Assembly (NCBI GenBank): GCA_947579605.1 | Contig: OX388313.1 | Span: 27,283,214-27,347,213 of the forward strand | Length of the DNA stretch: 64,000 nt | Reading direction: 5' to 3' | Source: Athripsodes cinereus | Lineage: Eukaryota > Arthropoda > Insecta > Trichoptera > Leptoceridae | Part shown: positions 10,846 through 20,872 of the stretch, piece after piece | Layout of the letters: each line of letters opens with the position of its first letter | How positions within the stretch are numbered: position 1 is the first letter of the stretch | Position numbers and translations under genes: made by a program | The notes under the pieces: model-generated | What the model was told of the DNA's origin: nothing | The model's input: the letters and a program-made list of their open reading frames with translations, nothing else | The model's database searches: none

Positions 10846-11438
10846 TTTGAAATTGGTACTAAAAAGCAAAACAATCAAAACTTTTTGTTGCTATTGTAAA
10901 AAAACTGCATTCCCTGAATATACCTAACTTTAATAAAAAAAATAAACTTATAAAACGTTTTAATTTTAAATACTAATTGTTTCAAACTGTAATAATAACT
11001 TATCATAAATAATACCTTATTTGCAATTTACTTGTGCAAATGCGGAGGAAAGAGAAAATCAAAACTTATCATTATTGTTTATTGCAGTAGTATAATACAA
11101 AAACATAGCTACTTTTTCCCCTTTTATTATATCCCAAATTTATTCCCTAAAGGGAAAGTAAATCTATACGACGTAGATTTCTTGTCAATTTTATTAATAT
11201 TCAATAAAAAAAAAAAAATGTTTAACAGAAGAACACTTTTATATTAAAATAAACTTATACAAAATCCGAATTGTAAGCGAAAGCGATTATTGTTTTTGGT
11301 AACATCGAGTAATGGATCTCTAATCTCTATGGATTTATTTTTCATTGACAGATTTTATTTGTTGTGACAGTTTATGAATTGTTTATTAAATCGTAAATTA
11401 TTTATGTGATATGTGATTTTTATTATTATATAATAATA
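10846..11438. promoter_or_regulatory. Intergenic region between divergent genes, candidate bidirectional promoter
   Basis: The coding starts of the coiled-coil gene (minus) and MINPP1 (plus) are 593 bp apart with no other gene between them. Both promoters and 5' UTRs must therefore fall here unless upstream noncoding exons exist. No TATA box or initiator can be assigned with confidence in this AT-rich sequence. Confidence 0.45.
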
Positions 11439-14400
11439 ATGTTTCGTTTTCTAAAGATGGAACGGAGCCAGTTATTTGTGTATATCGTTTTTATTTTGAA
11501 TGTAATTTCGATTAGTCTGTCGAGCCAAAACAAAATAGAATACAGATTTTCTACCAGAACACCCTACAGAGTTATAGAAAATAATGATTTAAACGTTGGA
11601 CAATATCCAGGTAACAATTAAAATTCTACTTAAATTTCGATACAATATGGTAAACTATTAAAAAAAGATAAGTGACTAGTTAGAGGTTATGTACAATAAA
11701 TATTATAATTCTGTGGTTCGACAGATGGATATGAGATATTTAATTACATAAAAAATGTCGAAACCTCTGAGTTTATTGATTGTGTTTAGAGATCGAATTG
11801 GCAGTAATGATTCCAGCAAAAAAATGTATTGTCACACAGAATACTATGTATACCCACATATTAGGAAATTAAGCTTTAATCAACTCAATTTCCATTGATT
11901 TGCCTCAAAAAAAGAAGTACACAATATGTTGGACAAATGTAAGCATTGCAATGCAATTTGAAACAAGTGTTCCTTTCTACTATTGTTTGTTAATTCGCAG
12001 AGAGACGTTTTTCGACTTATAAGGTCATTATCAATCTGATAATGACCTTATAAGTCGATAAGTCGATTGATAATGACCTTATAAGTCGAAAGACGTCTCT
12101 CTGCGAATTAACAAACAATAGTAGAAAGGAACACTTGTTTCAAATTGCATTATTATGGAATTCTACTACGTGTGCACCGGCACAATTAATATGTAAGCAT
12201 TGCCCTCATTCCCTTTGAACATCAGTAGATCTATGTCACCGTTTTTCATTAGAGATTACCAGTTTTGTTTACTTCATTCCAGGTTGTGAGCAACTTAAGA
12301 TATGGATGTTGATACGTCATGGTACAAGATTGCCTACACAAAAAATTATAGATTTTATGATAAATCAGTTACCATTCATAAGAGACATCATTGTTAACAA
12401 CCATAACAGCAATAAAGGTTTGTGAAAACACTTATTTTTGAATTTCATATCGAGACATGGTGGGTACGGAAAGATGAATTGGTAGCTTTGAAGGGGCTAG
12501 AGGAAGAAGACGATTTCCCAAGAGGTCGGAGGACTAGAGATCTATGATCAATCGTGTTGTAGAGGCAAGAAGGCTGGCTGGTTATGACCCTCAAAATTGT
12601 GAAAAGTGACAGAAGGGGAGATTGATATGTAAAAGACAAACAATTAACAACTTTAAAAACATTGCGAGTTGGCAACAAGACTTCATTTCCTTAATTGCAC
12701 ACCAAGGAGTCAGTTTGAAAGCACTGCTTAAAACCGTGTTTTGCTAGTAATGACACACAGGGTGAAAAATCTATGTGGGGCCCACATAACCTTCTAATTA
12801 TCACATAGATTTTTCTATAACACATTTTTATACATAATATAAGATAATCTCATAGTGGAATTAAACAGTGTTTGATTTAATTTAAATATTATCTTTTATA
12901 ATATAAGATTAGGTTTGTATGTTTTCTATATTTTCAGGTAAATTGACAGATGACGAAATTGACTCATTAAAAAAATGGACTCTTGGTGTGAAGGAGAATG
13001 ATTTAGAGGGAATGTTAGTGACAGAAGGAGAAAGAGAAATGTTTAAATTAGGACAAAGAACGAAGCAGCGTTTTGCAAATATTACAAATATAGAATTTGA
13101 TAGAATAAAGGTTTGTTCAGTCATTTTTATTTAAATACATAGAAATCTGAAAATATATCATTGTCTATTGAGCTTGATACTACTGCCTTAAAATTTCCTT
13201 ATAAAATATATAACATGGGTTAGTTGGAAGAGATCGCGCCTTTGCGATAAACTCGCCCTCTGTATATTGATTGTATTTAATTTGAATGTATACCTTTTAT
13301 GTAATTGTTTTTTTATCAATGTACAGTAAAGAATGAATAAATAAATAAAATAAAAATATAATCAATACATCATCACGGCATGCCAGTGGGGTAACCAATA
13401 GACTTAATTCACCTAATAAACTTGAAGAGTGTCCTCTCCGTGCCAATAATAAGTAAGTCATCCAGTTTGTGGCATACCTCATTACTGCTTAATCTTATAC
13501 ATGATGTTTTTGAATAACTGTCTTTTATAGGACATTAAAAACTTATGGAAAAGAGTGGGAGACGTATTCTTTGTCAGATTCTTTACAGAATATATATACC
13601 CACTGATTTTAAAATAAATAAACAAAAATATATTTTATATTTGCAGTTTAAGACAACTCCAACACAAAGAGCTTATATGAGTGCTCATTACTTTGCAAAT
13701 GGCATGTTTGGAGAAAATGTAAGTGATTTGAATATTGAAAAATCACCAGATGAAGGTGACAAAATATTGAGGGTAAGTGCTTTGAACATATCTATTTATA
13801 TAAAGTATAGAATAACTAGTTCCATAATCTTAACAGTTGCATATTTTTTGTTCAATGTGCTCACCACATTTCTATTGTATAAGATTTGGTGATTTGACAT
13901 TGTCTTCAACCAGCCTTCCTCCTAACCCTGTGTAATATCAAAGTTATTCCTTATACAAATCACTTATCGTCACATCATTATGTATCCCACAAGTGGAGTA
14001 AACAGCAGACTAACCATGCATATTAAACATGCAAGTTTTCCTGTGTGTGTCAATAAAAAATTAGGACTATGTTAGTTAGTTGAAAGACATCACATTCTAG
14101 CGATGAACTCGCCCTCTCTACATTGAATTGTATAACTGAAATTTTGTGATACTTTGTATTTATTTGTGATATTGCAACCAATGTACAGTGAAGAATAAAA
14201 TAATAATACTATACAAAAAAAAAAATACCTGATTTATCTATGTTAATCTGTTTGGTATTCAAAATAGACTAAAAATATATATAAGAATTCATTTCTTTAA
14301 ATTTTTCAGTAGATTATCAATAATATTTGGTTAGTATTCTTAGAAGAGAACAATAAATTTATTAGATTATTTTGATTTGTAAAAAAAATGCAGTTGTGTC

Positions 14401-15043
14401 AAATTATTTTTATTTTCTGTTTAGTTTTACAAATCCTGCGACAGTTGGCAGCAAAATGTCAAGAAGAATGACTTCACATACTCTGAGTTGGATGTCTATG
14501 TGGAAATGATTGAGATGAGAAACGCCCTCGCTGAACTCTCACTTAAAATGGGTATTGACGATCCTATTGCTTACAGTAAGTTGACAATTTTATTATTATT
14601 TTTTCTTGAATATAATTTGGGTTAGACCCAACATTTTTGGAGGTCCCAAAATAGATTACTGCTCTCTTTATTCACTGACTTGCATTAGGTATTCTGTATT
14701 AATTTCAAAGGAATGGCAAAGAAATAATGGTAGTTTTCGCATTTTGTAGTATTCTTTTAAAGGTTGTAATCTACTTGAGTCATAATTTTGTAGATTAATT
14801 TTCAAGTTTTAGTAGCAGTTTATTTGTATTTCACGATTTTACATTAAATACAACTTTTATTATCTGCCTTTATTGTATGTCATGAAAAATACATTAAAAT
14901 TTTAATAGTAATGGAAAATTTAATATTACTTTGGTTTGTATTACAAAATAGTGTTTTAGTTATTTGCATGTCATATATACAGAATGTGTATTGTTTTTTG
15001 AATAAAAAAAAAAAGCAAAAATTAACCGCCCCCGGGTGGGCTC

Positions 15044-15080
<37 letters not shown>

Positions 15081-15917
15081 GCCAATTGCGCCACGGAGGC
15101 CATGAGAGGTGGCGCCAAAATAACGAATAAAATCATTGAAGGAAAATCGCCCATAGTTTCAAGTTAAAGTTCTTGTTATAGTTCCCAAATTTTAAAATGA
15201 AATTCTTTCAAAATATTGTGATTCAACTATTTGTACGTGAAAATTAACAAACATTATTTTATTTTCGTATTTTTACGCGTTTGTATTGTAGTTAAATTGT
15301 TTATTGACAATAATAAAACAGGCTATTGCAGTGTACCTACTGTGTCCAGGCGAGAACGTAATAATGTTTCCGATGCTTTTCAATAGATGTCTACGACGCC
15401 GGGTGCGATATAAAGTGTAAACCGTTTTATCGAAATAAAGTTGTACCTACCAAAAAATCGTTTACGTTTTAATTTACCGCTAAATAGTTAATCGATTGTT
15501 TGTTTTAAAATTTAAAAACCGGAAAATAATGTTACGTGTTGTATAAACGAACACTAGAGGCGTTTGAGATGTGGACCTATAGAAGACTATTAAGAATTTC
15601 CTGGAGAGACCACATCACAAACGAAGAAGTTCTTCAAAGAATCGAAGGAGGAAGGCACCTGCTCAAGATTTTGTCAGAAAGGCGTGCAAGGTGGATCGGC
15701 CATGTAATACGACAAGAAGGCCTCTTGCATGCCGTAATGGAGGGTATGACCGAGGGGACAAACTCTAGGGGACGCCCACGCCGAGAGTACCTGGAGGACC
15801 TGCTTGTGGACATGCGCTGCTCATCATGTGCAGAATTCAAAAGAACCGCACAAGACAGGGAGGAGTGGAGGAGAAGAATTAAAGAGATAATTGCTGCAAA
15901 CCAATCCCAGGATTGAA

Positions 15918-15948
<31 letters not shown>

Positions 15949-18900
15949 TTGTATAAGATTTTTTATGAAATTTATTTCAATTGTTTAAACTAAAATTTAT
16001 GTGCAAAATAATTATCATTGAATTCGATCGCGAAATAAGTGTATAAACCTAATTATTTATGTGAAAAAAAAAAACAAAATATATCTAGCAGAGCGTGGTT
16101 TCGATCCACGGACCTCTGGGTTATGGGCCCAGCACGCTTCCGCTGCGCCACTCTGCTGTGTGGCGGGGCGTCGAAATGTTGGTATAAGAATGTAGGAAAC
16201 TATTGATTTTATAAAGAGTTCGTACACGTTACTATAAATTGTACGACTTATTATAGCATTGTTGTATTCGCGGTACTTCATATGTTTTTTTTAATAACTG
16301 CCGGCAATTCTCGCATTTGTCCCTTACAAATAAAATAAATTTAAAATCGGTGACATTAATAATAATAAAAACAACCTTAATAAAAAAAATCATGAGTAAT
16401 TGGCCGGCTTATTGTCTGGAGGTAATACCTTTCAGCTAATCTAATTCCTTTTTTGGAAATAGCAATAATATGTTGTTATATTGATGCATAATTAAGTGGC
16501 GCCTAGACGGTAGGTCATTGTATAAAACAATATTGTTATTTTTTAGATATGGGGAAATTAATATACAACGCTTGTGCATTTGAAACTGCATGGAGTTTGA
16601 ATGACACTGTTTCGCCATGGTGCGCTCTGTTTTCAAACAGCAGTATAAAGGTATGGTAAAATCCATTTATTATTTTCTTTATTTTTGTTAAAACAACACT
16701 TTTGTACTTATCACACTACCTAATTTCACAAGATTGTGTTTGAATACGGCCGTTGTTCGAAAATGCGCTGTGTAGTTAAAAAAAAAAACACTAGCGTTTC
16801 CCTCTGTTTTTATTGTTTAAAATATGGTTTGTAACATTTCTATTAATTTTTTTAGGCATTTGAGTACGCAGAAGATTTGAAATTATTTTGGCGGGATGGT
16901 TATGGAAGCAATCTGACAAAAAAACTACCGTGCAAGCAACTCGATGACATAGTTAATCTTTTCCAGTAAGTTTTTGTAAAATTATTTTTCTTGTTAAATT
17001 GATTGATAATTTTGTTTTGTTTGATAATATTTTATTTTTGTAAAAGGCATTAGCCGTTTATTCGGTAAATAAATTCATTATATAGAGAGGATTACTGATA
17101 GAAAATGACAAAGAAATTTTGTGTCTGAAAGGGAATGGTGTTGACTTTTATATACTCAAGATGAATGCTTCTGTGTAACAATATTCAAAGAGCACGCATG
17201 AGTGTGATGGGTTCAAGTAGAGGGTTACTCCCGGGAAAACCCTCTAATTTTTATTTCCCGTTTCCCGGGAAAAATACGAATCCTTTCCCGGGAAAAAATA
17301 CAAATTATTAGTCATGCAGATTGCCATACCGATACCGAAATCTTTGTTTAGTTAACTGTAATAGTCGTGATAAACTTGTAGAAGCTGACGAATATTTTGA
17401 TATGAAAATATGAAAAATAATATTAATTACCAATATAAGTGTTATACTTAAAAAAAAAACTTAATTATAGCTTCAATGTATTCGTTTGAAAGAAGCATAA
17501 TTATTCTAAATATAATTTGAAATCGGAGGTGTGTTTGGCCGACAATGTATAAGAATCCTACAATTTTTCATGTTTTTTTTTACATATTTCGAAAAGTTAG
17601 ATAGTTCTTAAAAATATTAGTGCAGCCAACTGTCATTTTTTTTGTTTTATTCATGGATATTAACCGATATAAAAAATCTTTTTTTGTCGAAATTTCTCAT
17701 TTTTTAAAGTTAAAAATCTTTAAAAAGCTTTGCCAAAATCCATAACATTTTTTGCTTGATAGGATGATCAAAAATTAAAAGTTTATATATTTTGTAAACA
17801 ATTTTTATTTTGATATAACGTAGAGGTCCTGGCTGGAACATGTTTTGAGAATGCCTAATGATAGTTGGCCAAAAAGAGCACTGTTTTTCCGTCCGCAGGG
17901 GTTCCGTCGGCCCGGGCGCCCCTCTTTCACAATACACCGTTCCTATGACAACGATATCAGAGCGCAAGGAATGTCGTGGAAAGAGGTGACGCAATTGGCA
18001 CAGAGACGCTCTGAATGGAGGAGGCTGGTTTCTGCCCTGTGCTCCCGAGAGGAGCGTTGAGGGCGATGATGATGACCTAAATAAATCTCGTCAGTCAGCT
18101 ATTTAGTTTTTTTAAGCAAATTACTTATATTGGTAACAAAAATTTGTTTTTTTTTTTATCAAATCAAAATGTTTGCAAGGGTCAACAAGTTATGAGAGTT
18201 TTTATACCAAATTTGTTGAAAATTGAATATTTATAAAATGAAATTCATTTTAAAATTTCCCGTTTCCCGGGAACAAAAATAATCCGGGAAAAGATACCCT
18301 CTAGGTTCAAGTGAATGAATAAAATCGTATGACTTTTGGTGCTCTTTGCAAATCCTATGATTACTTTTTGTAATGTTATTTATGGATTATTTCTTCTGCG
18401 CCGTTTAATGGAGTATCCAGTGTGAGAAAATGCCTCAATGATTTTTATTATCTTTTTTTAAAAGGGCAGCGCCCGCCACATACCTCGTGCCGTACCTGGA
18501 GATATGTATCTCCATAACGACACACACATGCACAAACAGGATTTAATGTCGCATTAAAGCGAGAAATGCTGCCCCGAGGGAGCACTCTAGATTTAGCGGG
18601 CACACACCAAAAAATTTGGTGCAAAAATGGAAGAGAAGAAATGGGAATATGCTTTCTTCATTTTTTTTGGAGGGGAGGGAAGAAGGAATTTTTATTATCT
18701 ATGTGTTTACACGGATATACACTTGAAGTGGATTTATTCCAGATAACAGCGTATTATAAATTTTGCAAGTAATATTATACGGATCGCCAACATTTGTGAT
18801 CATGAAAATCCTTCTTTATAATTTTCATTATTGAGCACACGGTAGATTTATATATAAATTTTTGCACGCTTTCGGCACCTCCCATATGGTCTAGTGGCTA

Positions 18901-20397
18901 GGATACCTGGCTTTCACCCAGGAGGCTCGGGTTCGATTCCCGGTATGGGAATTTCCTTTTGTTTTTTTTTTCACTCTTTATATCTATAATAAATCATTAT
19001 ATCCAAAGTGTGATACTGTGTAATTTTTTCCTCGCTGTTGAAGATCGTGAATTTTCAGATACGTTTAATGGCGAGATACTTGAATAGGATGTCATAGTTT
19101 TAAAGAATCATATTATTATGACTGTGATCTGATGAATTCATAACATGCATTTTGATAATTGTAACAACTTATCTTCTACTCGTAAAATGTTCATGAATTT
19201 GTTTTTGTGTCATGAGAAAAGGAAAAATGCGTCAATGTTACGCGTTAATTTCATTACGTACAATAATTTGTTTGGAGTCATCTATCGAAACTTCGGTATA
19301 AACAGAAGTTCTACAAACTGTTTATTCAACATCTATACAGATGGCTCTATATACATTCGAATTTAAACACAATTAAAAAAATGTTTATAATAATTACAGT
19401 TTCTATTATTTTCAGATCAGACAACACATCTTCCGTGTTCTATTTCTCACACTCTGGGACAATATTGAAAACTTTAGCATTCTTCGGACTTTATGAACCT
19501 ATCGGAGATTTGAGACATTATAGCCGAGATCCAAACCGACAATGGCAGACATCGCGAATTGACGCGTTTTCTTCGAATCTTGCCTTCGTTTTGTACAGGT
19601 TAGCCACGGAAAACAATATTTTTTCACTATGAAATAAAAAAGAAACAAGTGAGTGGTTTAGAAAGTTTTATCAACTAATCGATAAAAAAATAATGCTCAT
19701 ATGTCATTCAAATACTGTTATTTTGTCACTATAGCCATCGTGTTTCCGTGGTGTAGTGGTTATCACATCCGCCTAACACGCGGAAGGCCCCCGGTTCGAT
19801 CCCGGGCGGAAACATTTGATTTTTTAATTTTTTTTTCACTTTTATATCAAAAGTATTTTTCTTGTGTTTGATTTATTTTGGAAATATATTAAATTTTAAA
19901 TATGTTTATAACATGCAGTACAGGATTAAACAAGAAATAAATTTTATTACTTACATACAGATGACTTGGATTTTGGTTGAGTCATCTCTTAAGAATGAGT
20001 GTTGACCAAAAAGATTTTTTTTTCACAAGTTTTCAGTATTACAGTACAGTATTCCAATGATACCAACAATATCAAAGCATTAGGAATGCTATAAGAGGAA
20101 GTAATAAAATTAGTGGTAGACATGTATCCATTCTGTGCTCCTGAGAGGAACATTAAAGGGTAAAAGAAGAAATAAGAACAAGCAGTGATACGGGAAATGT
20201 AAATATTATTTTATTTTAATTACAGATGCGGTGAACATCTCAAATTTGGAACTTTTCATCAGGAGCGACTCATCCATCTTCCTGAATGTAACAAAGAAGA
20301 ACCTTTGTGTCCTATGGAGATTCTCTTAGAGAAGAACAAATCCATCAAGTGTGATTTGGAGGAGATGTGTTCTTTGAAGGCTAAAGATGAATTATGA
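11439..20397 (+). CDS. MINPP1: Multiple inositol polyphosphate phosphatase 1, complete nine-exon gene
   Basis: The exons are 11439-11610, 12283-12417, 12938-13110, 13647-13772, 14425-14575, 16547-16650, 16856-16965, 19416-19598 and 20226-20397. All have GT-AG borders and compatible phases and encode 441 aa. Residues 1-30 form a signal peptide (a second Met at 7 could also start it). RHGTRLP at 69-75 is the histidine acid phosphatase motif with the nucleophilic histidine. The C-terminus is KDEL, an ER retrieval signal, as expected for the ER-luminal enzyme that removes phosphates from InsP6 and other inositol polyphosphates. The second active-site motif reads HSG at 336-338 where the vertebrate enzyme has HAE, so the usual acidic residue is missing. 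The length is close to the family norm of 450-490. The introns carry four tRNA genes and several transposons. Assignment to the MINPP/histidine acid phosphatase family is firm; naming as MINPP1 rather than a paralogue is likely. Confidence 0.93.
11950..12151. repeat. 202-bp near-perfect palindrome (foldback element) in MINPP1 intron 1
   Basis: The left arm runs from AATGCAATTTGAAACAAGTG through CTATTGTTTGTTAATTCGC and AGAGAGACG. The right arm is its inverted copy, ending CAAATTGCATT. The centre contains three copies of GACTTATAAGGTCATTATC in alternating orientation, so several hairpins are possible. The arms differ by only a few bases. It looks like a foldback MITE or a recent inverted duplication. 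Confidence 0.75.
13217..13350 (+). repeat. GCG-hairpin retroposon tail in MINPP1 intron 3
   Basis: It reads GGGTTAGTTGGAAGAGATCG, CGCGCCTTTGCGATAAACTC and ends in AATAAATAAATAAAATAAAA. The best match is the copy at 40.6 kb. Confidence 0.65.
13366..13500 (+). repeat. Family-X retroposon fragment
   Basis: The block ATCATCACGGCATGCCAGTGG, followed by GTCCTCTCCGTGCCAATAA and GGCATACCTCATTACTGC, parallels the better copies at 33.2, 53.4 and 61.4 kb. The family is about 250 bp, and its (TAG)n end marks its 3' side. Confidence 0.55.
13975..14215 (+). repeat. Family-X head joined to a GCG-hairpin tail
   Basis: ATTATGTATCCCACAAGTGG and AAACATGCAAGTTTTCC are family X. The sequence then switches at about 14,078 to GTTAGTTGAAAGACATCAC, the GCG-hairpin tail, ending in AATAAAATAATAATA. 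The same pairing occurs at 551-750 and 39.3 kb. Confidence 0.55.
15027..15100 (-). tRNA. tRNA-Asn (anticodon GTT)
   Basis: The minus strand folds as a 74-nt cloverleaf. The acceptor GCCTCCG pairs with CGGGGGC (one T-G pair) with discriminator G, there is a D-arm with AATTGGCTAGC, the anticodon loop is CTGTTAA, and the T-arm is GGTGG-TTCGAGC-CCACC. A T-run follows on the minus strand as terminator. It lies in MINPP1 intron 5, antisense to the host. Confidence 0.95.
15536..15950 (+). mobile_element. LINE-A C-terminal remnant ending in (AG)n
   Basis: A 126-codon open frame contains EMWTYRRLLRISWRDHITNE and RARWIGHVIRQEGLLHAVMEG, the C-terminal region typical of RTE-like non-LTR retrotransposon polyproteins. 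It has the GRPRREYLEDL block and ends QSQD followed by about 28 bp of (AG)n. A second, frameshifted copy is at 61.8-62.1 kb. It is a 5'-truncated insertion in MINPP1 intron 5, between the Asn and Met tRNA genes. Confidence 0.75.
16086..16157 (-). tRNA. Initiator tRNA-Met (anticodon CAT)
   Basis: This is a 72-nt cloverleaf on the minus strand. The acceptor AGCAGAG pairs with CTCTGCT, giving the A1-U72 pair of eukaryotic initiators. The anticodon stem has three consecutive G-C pairs (GGG/CCC around CCCATAA), and the T-loop has A at position 54 (ATCGAAA) in place of TTCGA. All three are initiator hallmarks. A poly-T terminator follows. It lies in MINPP1 intron 5. Confidence 0.95.
17218..18303. 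mobile_element. hAT-type non-autonomous element with 8-bp target duplication
   Basis: The termini are TAGAGGGTTACTCCCGGG at the left and, inverted, TAGAGGGTATCTTTTCCCGG at the right. They are flanked by GGTTCAAG on both sides, a perfect 8-bp duplication characteristic of hAT transposons. Subterminal TTTCCCGGGAAA motifs recur at both ends. There is no transposase frame. A LINE-D fragment (about 17,821-18,080) has inserted in the middle. It occupies much of MINPP1 intron 7. Confidence 0.8.
17821..18080 (+). mobile_element. LINE-D C-terminal remnant ending in (GAT)n
   Basis: The open frame encodes MRMPNDSWPKRALFFRPQ, GRPSFTIHRSYDND and EWRRLVSALCSREER, then stops and runs into GGGCGATGATGATGACC. 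Two further copies are at 47.14-47.36 kb (minus) and 60.69-60.95 kb (plus), each ending in a GAT/ATG microsatellite at the same point. It is a 5'-truncated non-LTR retrotransposon C-terminus. Confidence 0.75.
18880..18951 (+). tRNA. tRNA-Glu (anticodon TTC)
   Basis: This is a 72-nt cloverleaf. The acceptor TCCCATA pairs with TATGGGA, the A-box is TGGTCTAGTGGCTAGGA, the anticodon loop is CTTTCAC, and the B-box is GGTTCGATTCC. It is followed by T-runs. It lies in MINPP1 intron 7 in the sense orientation. Confidence 0.95.
19742..19814 (+). tRNA. tRNA-Val (anticodon AAC)
   Basis: This is a 73-nt cloverleaf. The acceptor GTTTCCG pairs with CGGAAAC, the A-box is TGGTGTAGTGGTTATCA, the anticodon loop is CTAACAC, and the B-box is GGTTCGATCCC. 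It is followed by TTTTTT and TTTTTTTTT runs. It lies in MINPP1 intron 8 in the sense orientation. Confidence 0.95.
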
Positions 20398-20872
20398 GAT
20401 CAACCAGTTGTTTTTGCGGATTACGTTTTAGAAAAAATATTATTTTAACAATAGTTTCTCTAACCAAAGAACATTTCTATAAGAATAGGAAACTTGCAAG
20501 TGTGAACTTTTGACCTAAAATTAAGTTTAATAGATAGTAAAAGTTACCCTGACTGCTGCTGATGATGTTTAAAACACTGCATGCCTGTGAAAACAATGTG
20601 TGACATTATAAGCTATGCCGACATCACATTCTCGTACCGTTTTTAATAGACTATTGCACAGGAGAAGCAGTGCTACAGAGCTCTCATGACATTACATGTT
20701 ACCTCTTACGTGGATACCTTTATGTATCCGAGATTCTCATTTAATCAATTTATTTATTTATATTTATATCATGATGTGGATATTTTATGTCCTAGAATTG
20801 ATAACGTTATCCAATAATAATTATATAATACATACGTACAGAAAATATTGTGGTATAGTTTTAAGCATTATA

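Noticed and set aside
12445..12678. Minus-strand frame of 77 codons in MINPP1 intron 2
   Set aside because: No splice signals and no recognisable motif. It may be an old LINE piece but cannot be supported.
20549..20575. Another CTGATGATG possibly starting a hammerhead motif
   Set aside because: It is followed by GTTTAAAAC with no GAAA core, no cleavage triplet and no matching stem I.
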